In this document: positions 51,918-62,076 of the stretch, piece after piece
How the letters are laid out: every line of letters begins with the position of its first letter
How positions within the stretch are numbered: position 1 is the stretch's first letter
Origin: Maricaulis sp048269565
GTDB lineage: Bacteria > Pseudomonadota > Alphaproteobacteria > Caulobacterales > Maricaulaceae
Assembly (NCBI RefSeq): GCF_048269565.1
Contig: NZ_JBLXIK010000001.1
Span: forward strand, 124,001 to 188,000
Direction of reading: 5' to 3'
Length of the DNA stretch: 64,000 nucleotides
Program-made: the position numbers and the translations under genes
Notes under the pieces: generated by a model
What the model was told of the DNA's origin: nothing
The model's database searches: none
The model's input: only the letters and a program-made list of their open reading frames with translations

Positions 51918-53264
51918 TTAAACCTCGCGGCTGGCCAGCCATTCCTCGAGCCAGCGGATATGGTAATCGCCATTCACGAATTCCGGCTCCTCAAGCAGGT
52001 TGAGGAAGATCGGAATCGAGGTCTCGATACCGCCGACGACCATTTCTTCTAGCGAGCGGCGCAGCCGCAGCAGCGCCTCGGCGCGGGTGCGGCCATGCAC
52101 GATCAGCTTGCCGATCAGGCTGTCATAATAGGGCGGCACGGAATAGCCGGTATAAAGCGCTGAATCGAGGCGCACGCCGAGACCGCCGGGGGCGTGGAAG
52201 TCGGTGATCTTGCCCGGCGAGGGCGCGAAAGTGCGGGGGTTTTCCGCATTGATCCGGCACTCGATGGCATGGCCTTCAAAGGTGATGTCTTCCTGGCGGA
52301 TATCGAGATGGGCGCCATCGGCGACGCGGATCTGCTCGCGCACCAGATCAATGCCGGTGATCATTTCGGTCACCGGGTGTTCGACCTGCAGGCGGGTATT
52401 CATTTCGATGAAGTAGAATTCGCCATTCTCGTAGAGGAATTCGATCGTGCCGACACCGCGATAGCCGATCACCTCGATCGCCTTGCGCACGGTCTCGCCG
52501 ATCGTGGCGCGTTCCTCGGCGGTCAGGGCCGGCGAGGGCGCCTCTTCGAGGATTTTCTGGTGCCGGCGCTGCAGGGAACAATCGCGCTCGCCCAGATGCA
52601 CCACATTGCCGTGCATGTCGGCCAGGACCTGGATCTCGATATGGCGCGGCCGGCCAAGATATTTTTCCAGATAGATGGTGCCGTCGCCGAAGGCGGCCGC
52701 GGCTTCCGCCGAGGCGGTTTCCATGGCTTCCTGCAGCTTCTGTTCGTTCTCCGCGACCTTCATGCCGCGCCCGCCACCGCCGGACGCCGCCTTGACCAGC
52801 ACCGGATAGCCGATGCCCGAGGCGATTTCCTTGGCTTCCTTGATGTCGGAAACACCGCCTTCAGAGCCGGGAACGACCGGAATACCGGCCTCCATCACGG
52901 CCTTCTTGGCGGTGATCTTGTCGCCCATCATGCGGATATGCGCTGCCGTCGGCCCGATAAAGGTCAGGTCATGAGCCTCGACGATTTCGGCGAAACGGGC
53001 ATTCTCCGACAGGAAGCCATAACCGGGATGGATCGCCTGGGCGCCGGTGACCTCGGCGGCCGCAATGATCGCGGGCACGTTGAGATAGCTCTTGGCCGCC
53101 GAGGCCGGGCCGACACAGACGCTTTCATCGGCGAGGCGCACATGCATGGCATTGGCGTCGGCTTCCGAATGGATCGCGACGGTGCGAATGCCCATTTCAC
53201 GGCACGCCCGGTGAATGCGAAGGGCGATTTCGCCGCGATTGGCGATCAGGATTTTGTCGAACAT
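51918..53264 (-). CDS. accC: Acetyl-CoA carboxylase biotin carboxylase subunit
   Basis: Carboxylates the biotin on AccB with ATP and bicarbonate, the first step of fatty-acid synthesis. 448 residues with an ATP-grasp fold: KILIANRGEIALR start, glycine loop ASGGGGRGMKV, GTIEFLYENGEFYFIEMNTRLQVEHPVTE with the catalytic Glu and Arg, and the C-terminal dimer region. 28 bases downstream of accB. Confidence 0.98.
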   Translation of the reverse strand: MFDKILIANRGEIALRIHRACREMGIRTVAIHSEADANAMHVRLADESVCVGPASAAKSYLNVPAIIAAAEVTGAQAIHPGYGFLSENARFAEIVEAHDLTFIGPTAAHIRMMGDKITAKKAVMEAGIPVVPGSEGGVSDIKEAKEIASGIGYPVLVKAASGGGGRGMKVAENEQKLQEAMETASAEAAAAFGDGTIYLEKYLGRPRHIEIQVLADMHGNVVHLGERDCSLQRRHQKILEEAPSPALTAEERATIGETVRKAIEVIGYRGVGTIEFLYENGEFYFIEMNTRLQVEHPVTEMITGIDLVREQIRVADGAHLDIRQEDITFEGHAIECRINAENPRTFAPSPGKITDFHAPGGLGVRLDSALYTGYSVPPYYDSLIGKLIVHGRTRAEALLRLRRSLEEMVVGGIETSIPIFLNLLEEPEFVNGDYHIRWLEEWLASREV

Positions 53265-53292
53265 GTTTGGCGCCCGGAAAAAGGGGTGAGCG

Positions 53293-53781
53293 TTAGATCA
53301 GGATGAAGAGCGGCTCGCCGTATTCGACCGGCTGGCCTTCTTCGACGAGGATTTCCGAGATCTTGCCTGGCTTGTCCGCCACGATCGGGTTGAAGGTCTT
53401 CATCGCTTCGATCAGCAGGATGGTGTCACCCTTTTTGACCGTATCGCCGACCTTGACGAAATTGTCCGCATCCGGATTCGGCTTGAGATAGGCAGTTCCG
53501 ACCATCGGGGAATTGACGACGCCCGGATGGGCGCTGAGATCGCCTTCGCCGGCAACCGGGCCCGGCGTCTCGACGGCGAAGCCGGCGGCAGCAGGCGCGG
53601 CAGCGGCCGGCGCTGCGACGGCTTGCACCACCTGGGCGGCCTGCAGCTGGCGGGCGATGCGCAGGCGAAGATCACCGCGCTCAACTTCAATTTCCGACAG
53701 ATCGGTCTCGCGCAGGATATCGGCGAGCTCGCGCACGATTTCAGGGTCGATGGGCGAACGGCTTCGGGTCTCAGAACTCAT
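53293..53781 (-). CDS. accB: Biotin carboxyl carrier protein of acetyl-CoA carboxylase
   Basis: Carries biotin between AccC and the AccAD transferase. 162 residues: an N-terminal helix DPEIVRELADILRETDLSEIEVERGDLRLRI region, an Ala/Pro-rich linker (about 50-75), and a biotinyl domain with IEAMKTFNPI where Lys 128 is biotinylated. Followed by accC; aroQ precedes by 21 bases. Confidence 0.98.
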   Translation of the reverse strand: MSSETRSRSPIDPEIVRELADILRETDLSEIEVERGDLRLRIARQLQAAQVVQAVAAPAAAAPAAAGFAVETPGPVAGEGDLSAHPGVVNSPMVGTAYLKPNPDADNFVKVGDTVKKGDTILLIEAMKTFNPIVADKPGKISEILVEEGQPVEYGEPLFILI

Positions 53782-53802
53782 GATGTGGGCCTTTTGGATC
53801 CG

Positions 53803-54243
53803 TCAGTGATTCAGGCAATGCAGGGCAGCGTCGATGCCCAGCAGATAACTTGCCAGACCAAGTCCGGTAATACTGCCCCTGGCAGCAGAGGCGACGAAGG
53901 AATGATGCCGGAATGTTTCCCGGGCGGCGGTCTGGCTCAGATGAACTTCAATAACCGGGGGTTCTATCGCGCGAACCGCATCATGCAAAGCCACAGATGT
54001 ATGTGTGTAGGCACCCGGGTTGAAGATCACTGCACAGGCATTGACGTTTGCGTCATGCAGCCAGTCGACCAGCACGCCTTCATGATTGGACTGGCGGAAC
54101 TCGATGCTCTGGCCGCGCTTGCCCGCATGGGCGCTGCAGGCCGCGGCGATGTCGTCGAGCGTCATCGCGCCGTAGATTTCCGGCTCACGGGTGCCCAGCA
54201 GATTCAGGTTCGGCCCGTTGAGAATGTAGATCGGTTTGGTCAT
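53803..54243 (-). CDS. aroQ: 3-dehydroquinate dehydratase, type II
   Basis: Shikimate pathway step from 3-dehydroquinate to 3-dehydroshikimate. 146 residues with NGPNLNLLGTREPEIYG (catalytic Tyr and Arg), FRQSNHEG, NPGAYTHTSVALHDA (substrate-binding Asn and the catalytic His) and EVHLSQTAARETFRHHS (second His and Arg). aroQ-accB-accC is a widely conserved order. Divergent from thiS across about 60 bases. Confidence 0.98.
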   Translation of the reverse strand: MTKPIYILNGPNLNLLGTREPEIYGAMTLDDIAAACSAHAGKRGQSIEFRQSNHEGVLVDWLHDANVNACAVIFNPGAYTHTSVALHDAVRAIEPPVIEVHLSQTAARETFRHHSFVASAARGSITGLGLASYLLGIDAALHCLNH

Positions 54244-54306
54244 GGCCTTGCCTTACAGCCCGCATCAGTTCTACGACGTCAGCCATTGAACACACAAGCG
54301 GGGTGA

Positions 54307-54519
54307 GTGGAAGCCGTGTTGCAGCTGACAGTCAATGGCGAGGCCCGGAGTATCGCGCCGGGCAGCCGTGTCGCCGACCTGGTGCGTGAGCTGGGCCTTG
54401 ACGGGCGCAAGATCGCCGTCGAACGCAATCTGGAGATCGTGCCGCGCTCGCGCTATCCGCTCGACGAACTGGCGCAGGACGACCGAATCGAAATCGTGGC
54501 CTTTGTGGGCGGTGGATAA
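54307..54519 (+). CDS. thiS: Sulfur carrier protein ThiS
   Basis: Ubiquitin-like carrier that delivers sulfur to the thiazole synthase. 70 residues with LTVNGEARSIAPGSRVADLVREL and the essential C-terminal GG. GTG 54307 was chosen for GGGGTGAG upstream; TTG 54319 is also possible. The thiG start lies next to its stop (TAAATG). Confidence 0.94.
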   Translation: MEAVLQLTVNGEARSIAPGSRVADLVRELGLDGRKIAVERNLEIVPRSRYPLDELAQDDRIEIVAFVGGG

Positions 54520-55323
54520 ATGGAAGACGGATCAATCATGACGCAGGCCCTGCAGGACAAACCGCTGGTGGTCGCCGGCCGCACACTCTCATCGCGCCTG
54601 ATCATCGGCACCGGCAAATATGCCAGCTATGAGCAGAATGCCCGCGCCCTGGAAGCCTCCGGCGCCGAGATGATCACCGTCGCCATCCGGCGCGTGAACC
54701 TGTCCAATCCCGACGAGCCGCGCCTGGTCGATTTCATTGATCCGAAGGACTATATCTTCCTGCCCAATACGGCGGGCTGTTTCACCGGCGAGGATGCCGT
54801 GCGCACCCTGCGCCTGGCCCGCGAGGCCGGTGGCTGGAACCTGGTGAAGCTGGAAGTTCTGTCCGATCCCAAACATCTCTATCCCGACATGGTCGAGACG
54901 CTGCGCGCCGCCGAGCTGCTGATCAAGGACGGCTTCGACGTCATGGTCTATTGCTCGGACGATCCGGTGTTCGCGAAGAAGCTCGAGGAGATCGGCTGCT
55001 GCGCCATCATGCCGCTCGGCGCCCCGATCGGTTCCGGCCTGGGGATTCAGAATCCGGTCAATATCCGTCTGATCATCGAGCAATCTTCGGTGCCCGTCAT
55101 CGTCGATGCCGGTGTCGGCACGGCGTCGGACGCGACCGTGGCGATGGAGCTGGGCTGCGATGGCGTGCTGATGAACACTGCCATCGCCGAAGCCAAGGAC
55201 CCGGTCCTGATGGCCTCCGCCATGAAGCATGCCGTCATTGCCGGCCGGCAATCCTATCTCGCCGGCCGCATGCCCAAGAAGCGCTATGCCGATCCGTCCA
55301 GCCCGCTGTCCGGTCTGATCTGA
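54520..55323 (+). CDS. thiG: Thiazole synthase ThiG
   Basis: Forms the thiazole phosphate of thiamine from DXP, dehydroglycine and ThiS thiocarboxylate. 267 residues: LVVAGRTLSSRLIIGTGKYAS, the Schiff-base Lys region NLVKLEVL, and the barrel end PVIVDAGVGTASDATVAMELGCDGVL. Either ATG 54520 or ATG 54538 (MTQALQD) may start it. Convergent with the DsbA-like gene. Confidence 0.97.
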   Translation: MEDGSIMTQALQDKPLVVAGRTLSSRLIIGTGKYASYEQNARALEASGAEMITVAIRRVNLSNPDEPRLVDFIDPKDYIFLPNTAGCFTGEDAVRTLRLAREAGGWNLVKLEVLSDPKHLYPDMVETLRAAELLIKDGFDVMVYCSDDPVFAKKLEEIGCCAIMPLGAPIGSGLGIQNPVNIRLIIEQSSVPVIVDAGVGTASDATVAMELGCDGVLMNTAIAEAKDPVLMASAMKHAVIAGRQSYLAGRMPKKRYADPSSPLSGLI

Positions 55324-55330
55324 GGCGCCT

Positions 55331-56074
55331 CTAGCCGCCGAGACCGGTCTGCAGCGCCGCTTCCAGTGCCAGCTGGTTGGCGCCGGCGACAACGACACCA
55401 TCGACGATGAAGAAGGGCGTGCCCGAGACGTCGAGCTCTTGGCCGAGGGCGCGCACATCGAGGATGTGGTTCATGATGGATTCGTCTTCCATGTCGGCCC
55501 GCATGCGGGCGACATCGACGCCTGCGAGGGCGGCGAGCTGGTCAATCCGCTCGGTTGGCAACGGGCCGGAGGCATTGATCATCGAGCGGTGAAACAGCTC
55601 ATAGATTTCCGGACCCTGATTGAGCGCCGCCAGGGCTGCGCGCGAGGCCTCGAGTGAATCGGGGCCCAGGATCGGGTATTCCTTGAAGATGAACTGGACG
55701 CGGTCACCATAGCGCTCATTGACATCGCTCACCCATTCATTGGCGACGCGGCAATAGGAGCACTTATAGTCCATGAACTCGACGATGGTGACGTCCGGCT
55801 CGGTGCCGCCGAAGCGCGGGTCGCGCTCATCACCATAAATGGCGTCCGTATTGCGCTCGATGGCGGCATAGATATCTTCCATCTCCCGCGCCTGGGCGCG
55901 CCGCTGCAATTCGATCAGCGCTTCCTCGATGATTTCGGGATGTTCGAGGATGTAGGCGCGCACAATCTCGCCGACCTCTTCGCGCGAGCGCTCATTGAGT
56001 TGGGCATCGGCAGGGGCCTGCTGGCACCCGAACATGAAAGTGGCGGCGGCGATGATCGCGAACTGGCGCAGCAT
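55331..56074 (-). CDS. DsbA-family thioredoxin-like lipoprotein
   Basis: Periplasmic thiol-disulfide protein, 247 residues. Lipobox FMFGC (about residues 13-17), an N-terminal helical region with REEVGEIVRAYILEHPEIIEEALIEL, then a thioredoxin fold with CSYC in YKCSYCRVA and the cis-Pro stretch SGTPFFIVDG. It resembles the DsbA/DsbG-like proteins of alphaproteobacteria (BdbD group). Function in disulfide formation is inferred. Confidence 0.87.
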   Translation of the reverse strand: MLRQFAIIAAATFMFGCQQAPADAQLNERSREEVGEIVRAYILEHPEIIEEALIELQRRAQAREMEDIYAAIERNTDAIYGDERDPRFGGTEPDVTIVEFMDYKCSYCRVANEWVSDVNERYGDRVQFIFKEYPILGPDSLEASRAALAALNQGPEIYELFHRSMINASGPLPTERIDQLAALAGVDVARMRADMEDESIMNHILDVRALGQELDVSGTPFFIVDGVVVAGANQLALEAALQTGLGG

Positions 56075-56155
56075 GGGACAAATCCTTTTTCTCGTCCCGG
56101 CTTGTCTAGCCGAGAGCGGCCGCCGGCACGAGGGGCGGGCTGCAGAATGCAGGAC

Positions 56156-56617
56156 TCAGGCGATCACGAAAACGCCATCGATCTCGACGGCGGCACCGAG
56201 CGGCAGCACCGGGCAGGACACGGCCGAGCGGGCATGACGGCCGGCATCGCCAAACACGGCGACCATCAGGTCGGAACAGCCATTGATCACTTTGGGGATA
56301 TCGGTGAAGCCCGGCGCCGCAGCGACGAAGCCGCCCAGCTTGACGACGCGCTTCAGTCGCGACAGGTCGCCGCCGCACGCCGCCTTGAGCTGGGCGATCA
56401 GATTGATCGCACACAGCCGCGCCGCCGCCTGGCCGGCCTCGACATCCATGTCCAGGCCGAGCGTGCCCTTTACCAGCCCGTCGGGCCCCATCGAGACCTG
56501 GCCGGAGACATAGACCTGATCGCCGGTGCGCACGAAGGGCACGTAATTGGCGACCGGTGCGGCCGGGTCGGGCAGGGTGATGCCCAGTTCAGTGAGGCGG
56601 GTTTCGAAGGCGGACAT
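56156..56617 (-). CDS. RidA family protein
   Basis: Enamine/imine deaminase-like trimeric protein. 153 residues from ATG 56617 with VANYVPFVRTGDQVYVSGQV, CAINLIAQLKAACGGDLSRLKRVVKLGGFV and a C-terminal RSAVSCPVLPLGAAVEID. It is longer than archetypal RidA and closer to the YjgH/YER057c-like branch. The ORF extends to 56671 without good reason. Divergent from the hydrolase. Confidence 0.9.
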   Translation of the reverse strand: MSAFETRLTELGITLPDPAAPVANYVPFVRTGDQVYVSGQVSMGPDGLVKGTLGLDMDVEAGQAAARLCAINLIAQLKAACGGDLSRLKRVVKLGGFVAAAPGFTDIPKVINGCSDLMVAVFGDAGRHARSAVSCPVLPLGAAVEIDGVFVIA

Positions 56618-56718
56618 GGGAACTCCCTTGGTTTTCCGGCGCGAGATTAGCGGCGTATCGGCGTCATGCAACAGGCATGACTTGACTTGACGCGCGCGTC
56701 ATCCGGCATGGTGGGTGC

Positions 56719-57636
56719 ATGAACCCGATCATCCATGAAACCGAGCACAGATTCGACGCCCGCGACGGCTATTCGCTCGCCGGGCTCATCATCGCGCCGC
56801 CGGCGCCCAAAGCCGCGGTGCTGATCTCCTCGGGCACCGGATTTCCCAAGGAGCTTTATCGCCGCATCGCCCGGCAGGGCGCGGCGATGGGCTATGCCTG
56901 CCTGCTGTATGACTATCGCGGCATTGGCGGATCCGCGCCGTCACAGATGAAGGGATTTGCGGCCGATATCGTCGATTGGGGCCGGCTGGACTTTTCCGCC
57001 GCACTCGATGAGGCGCAGGCGCTGGCGCCGCACGGGCCGGTCTTCACGCTGGGCCATTCGGTTGGCGGTCATCTGCCCGGCTTCGCCGACAATGCCTTGC
57101 TGCCCGCCGCCCATGCCTTCGTGTGCACGAGTACCGGCTATTGGCGCGCGCATGAGCCCAGCTACCGTCCCAGTGCCCTGTTCTTCTGGCTCGCCTATGG
57201 CCCCGCCTGTCTGGCGCTGAAGGGCCATATTCCCTCCGGCGGGCTGTGGAGCGGTACGGCCCTGCCGCGCGGCGTGTTCGAGCAATGGCGCGACTGGGCC
57301 TTCAAACCGCGCTATTTCGGCGATTTCCTGCACGAGCTGGGGCCGCACGCCTTCGACCGCATCACCGCACCGATCACCGACTGGACCTTCGCCGATGACA
57401 CGCTGGCCAGCCAGCGCGCGGCCGAGGATCTGATGGCGCTCTATACGGCGGCCGACAAACGCCTGTTGCGGCTGGCCCCGGCGGAAGTCGGCGCCGAGAG
57501 CATCGGGCATTTCGGGGCCTTCAAACAGGCAGCGGCCGGCTTCTGGCCGCGTCCGTTCAGCTGGTTTGACGAAGTGGCGGCCGGTCTCACTCCGGGCGGA
57601 CCGGCTTCGGACGCGGCTTCAACGCCCGTCCCTTGA
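56719..57636 (+). CDS. Alpha/beta hydrolase, unknown substrate
   Basis: 305 residues with a serine hydrolase fold: oxyanion turn SSGTGFPKELY, nucleophile elbow GHSVGGHLPG (Ser), a YDYRGIGGSAP loop, and a late His in AESIGHFGAFK. An Asp candidate lies in TFADDTLAS. The family pattern (quiet esterase-like serine hydrolase) does not tell the substrate. Its last 50 bases overlap the dinB end on the other strand. Confidence 0.88.
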   Translation: MNPIIHETEHRFDARDGYSLAGLIIAPPAPKAAVLISSGTGFPKELYRRIARQGAAMGYACLLYDYRGIGGSAPSQMKGFAADIVDWGRLDFSAALDEAQALAPHGPVFTLGHSVGGHLPGFADNALLPAAHAFVCTSTGYWRAHEPSYRPSALFFWLAYGPACLALKGHIPSGGLWSGTALPRGVFEQWRDWAFKPRYFGDFLHELGPHAFDRITAPITDWTFADDTLASQRAAEDLMALYTAADKRLLRLAPAEVGAESIGHFGAFKQAAAGFWPRPFSWFDEVAAGLTPGGPASDAASTPVP

Positions 57637-58870
57637 CCACGGCATCGCCGCCGAACCTGGTCCGCGCCTGGTCCATGGCGCGTTCGGCGGTGGCACGGCG
57701 CAGGGCATTCGGGTCGAGCAGATCGCCGCTATCGCCGAGATGGGGCTGCAGTCCGGAAAACCCGATGCCGATCAGGCGATAGCGCGTGCCGTCGGCTTCC
57801 GGTTTCAGCAATTCGCGCCCGACCTTGAACAGGGTGTCCGCCAGCTGGCTCGGCTCGTTGAGGGTGCGCCGCCGGGTGCGGCTGCGAAAGTCGGCGCTCT
57901 TCAGCTTCAGCGTGATCACTGAGCCGGAAATCGCCTTGGCCTTCATCTGGTCGGCGACCTTGATGCATTGGCGCCAGAGCTGATCCTCCAGCGTTTTCAA
58001 CTCGCTGATATCGGCATTGAAGGTCGTTTCCGAGGAGACGCTCTTGCGTTCGCTTTCGGGCTCGACCTTGCGATCATCCTCGCCGCGCGCCAGCCGCGCC
58101 AGACGATAGCCGAAATCGCCATAGCGCTTGGCCATCTCGCTGTCGCTATGGCGGCGGATATCATTGAGCGTACGCAGGCCATCGCGCTCCAGCTTCGCCG
58201 CAAAGGCCGGGCCGACGCCATAGATCGAGCGCACCGGCCGTGGCCCGAGAAAATCCATCGCTTCAGCCTCGCCGATCACCGCGAAGCCGTCGGGCTTGTC
58301 GAGATCAGAGGCGGTCTTGGCGAGGAATTTGTTGAAGGACAGGCCGACCGAGACCGTGATCCCGACCTCGTCGTGGATCCGGCGCTGCAACCGCAGCAGG
58401 GTCAACACCGGCGGCGCGCCATGCAGACGCGTGGTGCCGGTCAGGTCGAGAAAGGCCTCATCGATCGAGAGCGGTTCCACCAGCGGTGTCACATCGCGCA
58501 TCATCTCGCGAATCCGCCCGCCCTCGCGGGAATATTTGGCGTGGTCGCCGCTGATCACCACCGCATCGGGGCAGGCTTTCAGCGCCTTGAACATCGGCAT
58601 CGCCGAATGCACGCCATACATGCGCGCGACATAGCAACAGGTCGAGACGACGCCGCGCTGGCGGCCGCCGATAATCACGGGCTTGTCGGCGAGTTCGGGA
58701 TTGTCGCGCTTCTCGACGGCGGCATAAAAGGCGTCGCAATCGATATGGGCGATGGAGAGCGTGCCGATTTCCTCATGGAAGAGATGCCGGTGCGAGCCGC
58801 AGGCCGGGCAGGCATCAACCGGCCTGGGCAGGGCCGTCAGGCAGACGCGGCAATAGCCCGGGCCACTCAT
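57587..58870 (-). CDS. dinB: DNA polymerase IV (Y family) with N-terminal zinc ribbon
   Basis: Error-prone translesion polymerase. 427 residues from ATG 58870. An N-terminal CxxC pair (CRVC..., CPAC about residues 8-27) forms a zinc ribbon seen in alphaproteobacterial DinB. Then the palm with HIDCDAFYAAVE (catalytic Asp), the SIDEAFLDLTG catalytic Asp-Glu, the GIGKSFN-type loop (SVGLSFNKFLAKTASD), and the little-finger domain. Start overlaps the ROK stop as ATGA. No C-terminal clamp-binding QLSLF is obvious. Confidence 0.94.
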   Translation of the reverse strand: MSGPGYCRVCLTALPRPVDACPACGSHRHLFHEEIGTLSIAHIDCDAFYAAVEKRDNPELADKPVIIGGRQRGVVSTCCYVARMYGVHSAMPMFKALKACPDAVVISGDHAKYSREGGRIREMMRDVTPLVEPLSIDEAFLDLTGTTRLHGAPPVLTLLRLQRRIHDEVGITVSVGLSFNKFLAKTASDLDKPDGFAVIGEAEAMDFLGPRPVRSIYGVGPAFAAKLERDGLRTLNDIRRHSDSEMAKRYGDFGYRLARLARGEDDRKVEPESERKSVSSETTFNADISELKTLEDQLWRQCIKVADQMKAKAISGSVITLKLKSADFRSRTRRRTLNEPSQLADTLFKVGRELLKPEADGTRYRLIGIGFSGLQPHLGDSGDLLDPNALRRATAERAMDQARTRFGGDAVVKGRALKPRPKPVRPE

Positions 58871-59772
58871 TTCGCCGCCGCCGGCCACAGCCAGGCCGCG
58901 CCGCGCACGCCGGAGCTGTCGCCATGGCGATGCGTGACGATGCGGGTTTGCACGATGTCGGAGAACAGGAAATCAGGCAGGCGCGCAGCTACACGGTCAG
59001 CCAGGCCGGGCGCATTGGAAACGCCGCCGCCGAGAACAACCACATCGGCATCGATGATGTTGAGCACGCTGGCAATACCGCGCGCGAGCCGGTCGCTGTG
59101 CAGGGCGATACTGTGGCGGGCGGCAGCAACGCCCGCTTCGGCGGCGGCAAAGATCGCGGCGGCATCGAGATCGCCGCCCTCGCGGCTGGCATGGTCGCGC
59201 GCCAGTCCCGGCCCGGAAAGCCAGGTTTCGTGGCATCCGGTCTGGCCACACCAGCAACGGGCAGCCGGTTGATCTGATTCGTTTGGCCAGGGCAGCGGGT
59301 TGTGACCCCATTCGCCGGCGATTCCCTGGGTGCCGCGCAGCAATTTGCCATCAATGGCGATGCCGCCGCCGACCCCGGTCCCCAGGATGATTCCGAACAC
59401 GATATGGGCAGCTTCGCCGGCGCCATCGACGGCCTCGGAGAGGGTGAAGCAATCGGCATCATTGGCCAGCCGCACCGGGCGGTCGAGTGTGGCCTCGATG
59501 TCGCGGGCGAAGGGGTGGCCATTAAGCCAGGTCGAATTGGCGTTGCGCATCAAGCCCGTGGCCGGGCTGATCGAGCCGGGATGGCCGATTCCGACCGGAC
59601 AGTCCCGGCCATGTTCGCGCTCGATGGCCGTCACCAGCTCGCCGATCGCGCCAAGGCAGTCGCGATAGGTCTGCGGGGCCGGTACGCGCAGGCGTTCGAC
59701 GATGGTGCCGCGGGCGTCCATGGCGATGGCCTCGATTTTTGTGCCGCCCAGGTCGATGCCGATTCGAATCAT
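58867..59772 (-). CDS. ROK-family sugar kinase
   Basis: Sugar kinase of the ROK family (fructokinase, glucokinase or N-acetylglucosamine kinase). 301 residues: GIDLGGTKIEAIA phosphate loop, GIGHPGSIS, GVGGGIAIDGKL, the metal motif CWCGQTGCHE (Cys and His ligands) and a C-terminal VVLGGGVSNA. The substrate cannot be fixed from sequence. It is coupled to dinB by ATGA. Confidence 0.92.
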   Translation of the reverse strand: MIRIGIDLGGTKIEAIAMDARGTIVERLRVPAPQTYRDCLGAIGELVTAIEREHGRDCPVGIGHPGSISPATGLMRNANSTWLNGHPFARDIEATLDRPVRLANDADCFTLSEAVDGAGEAAHIVFGIILGTGVGGGIAIDGKLLRGTQGIAGEWGHNPLPWPNESDQPAARCWCGQTGCHETWLSGPGLARDHASREGGDLDAAAIFAAAEAGVAAARHSIALHSDRLARGIASVLNIIDADVVVLGGGVSNAPGLADRVAARLPDFLFSDIVQTRIVTHRHGDSSGVRGAAWLWPAAAK

Positions 59773-59963
59773 GCTTTCGCCGCTTTCTCCTGCCGATATA
59801 CTGGCGAATTCGGAATTTGTTCTTATCTTGTTCTTTCGGGCGACGAAAGTGGTCGCTGACTCATTGTTGGTTAAGGAAGATCGGGTTTAGTGCGGATGGG
59901 GTTCAACAGGCGCGTTATAAGCGCTCAAACAACGGGAAGCGCGTCATCGACATGCTGCAGGTC

Positions 59964-60329
59964 ATGCCCAAAAAGGTGCTGATTGTCGAAGACAACGAGT
60001 TGAACATGAAGCTGTTCAACGATCTGCTCGAGGCTCATGGCTATGAGACCTTGCAGACCAAGGACGGATTCAAGGCCATGGAAATGGCGCGCGAGCACGT
60101 GCCCGATCTCATCCTGATGGATATTCAGTTGCCGGAGGTTTCCGGGCTTGAAGTCACCAAATGGCTGAAGGATGATAAGACGCTTTGCTCCATCCCGATC
60201 GTGGCAGTCACAGCGTTCGCGATGAAGGGGGATGAGGAGCGGATTCGCCAGGGAGGCTGCGAGGCCTATCTCTCGAAACCGATCACGGTCACCACCTTTA
60301 TCGAGACTGTTCGCCAGTTTCTCGACTAG
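59964..60329 (+). CDS. divK: Single-domain response regulator DivK
   Basis: Receiver-only protein that controls the DivJ/PleC kinases and so CtrA in asymmetric division. 121 residues. From ATG 59964 (MPKKVLIVEDNELNMKLF) the numbering puts the phosphorylated Asp at 53, as in Caulobacter DivK. Conserved DILMDIQLP-like core, VAVTAFAMKGDEERIRQGGCEAYLSKP. ATG 59952 would add four residues. Followed 12 bases later by pleD. Confidence 0.95.
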   Translation: MPKKVLIVEDNELNMKLFNDLLEAHGYETLQTKDGFKAMEMAREHVPDLILMDIQLPEVSGLEVTKWLKDDKTLCSIPIVAVTAFAMKGDEERIRQGGCEAYLSKPITVTTFIETVRQFLD

Positions 60330-60341
60330 GGGGGAGACGCG

Positions 60342-61703
<1,362 letters not shown>

Positions 61704-61761
61704 TCCGGCGCATTCCATCAGCTTTTCAGGGCATTTCGTGTCAGGTAGGTCGCGAACATAC

Positions 61762-61790
61762 GAAGAAGGCCGCAGCTTGCGCTGCGGCCT
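61762..61790 (-). terminator. Terminator downstream of rpmG
   Basis: A 10-bp perfect stem AGGCCGCAGC/GCTGCGGCCT with a TTGC loop; on the minus strand it is followed by TTCTTCG. It lies 36 bases beyond the rpmG stop, between the convergent pleD and rpmG. Confidence 0.75.
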
Positions 61791-61825
61791 GATCTACGTT
61801 CGGCAAGTGAAACGGACGAGCCGTC

Positions 61826-61993
61826 TTACTTGATCTTGCCTTCTTTGAATTCGACGTGCTTGCGGGCAACCGGGTCGTACTTTTTCAGCACGAGCTTCTC
61901 GGTCATGGTGCGCGCGTTCTTCTTGGTCACGTAGAAATAACCCGTGTCAGCCGTGGAGTTCAGGCGGATCTTGATGGTTGTAGGTTTCGCCAT
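61826..61993 (-). CDS. rpmG: 50S ribosomal protein L33
   Basis: Small ribosomal protein of 55 residues: MAKPTTIKIRLNSTADTGYF, then VTKKNARTMTEKLVLKKYDP and an end VEFKEGKIK. It lacks the cysteine zinc-binding pairs, so it is the C-minus form. ATG 61993 has AGGA upstream. Near a NUDIX gene, as is usual in alphaproteobacteria. Confidence 0.97.
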   Translation of the reverse strand: MAKPTTIKIRLNSTADTGYFYVTKKNARTMTEKLVLKKYDPVARKHVEFKEGKIK

Positions 61994-62076
61994 GTCTCGG
62001 TCGTCCTGATGCTACGCGCGTGTCCGGCCCCATGCCGTCGCGAGAGCGCGCGAACATACGCAAGGCGCAGCAGGTG

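Noticed and set aside
53803..54243. AroQ missing an active-site His in SQTAARE
   Set aside because: The His often seen in NIHARE is not the catalytic one; the catalytic His residues (in YTH and EVH) are present.
59860..59963. CtrA box before divK
   Set aside because: GGTTAAG is present at about 59867, but the second half-site is at the wrong distance.
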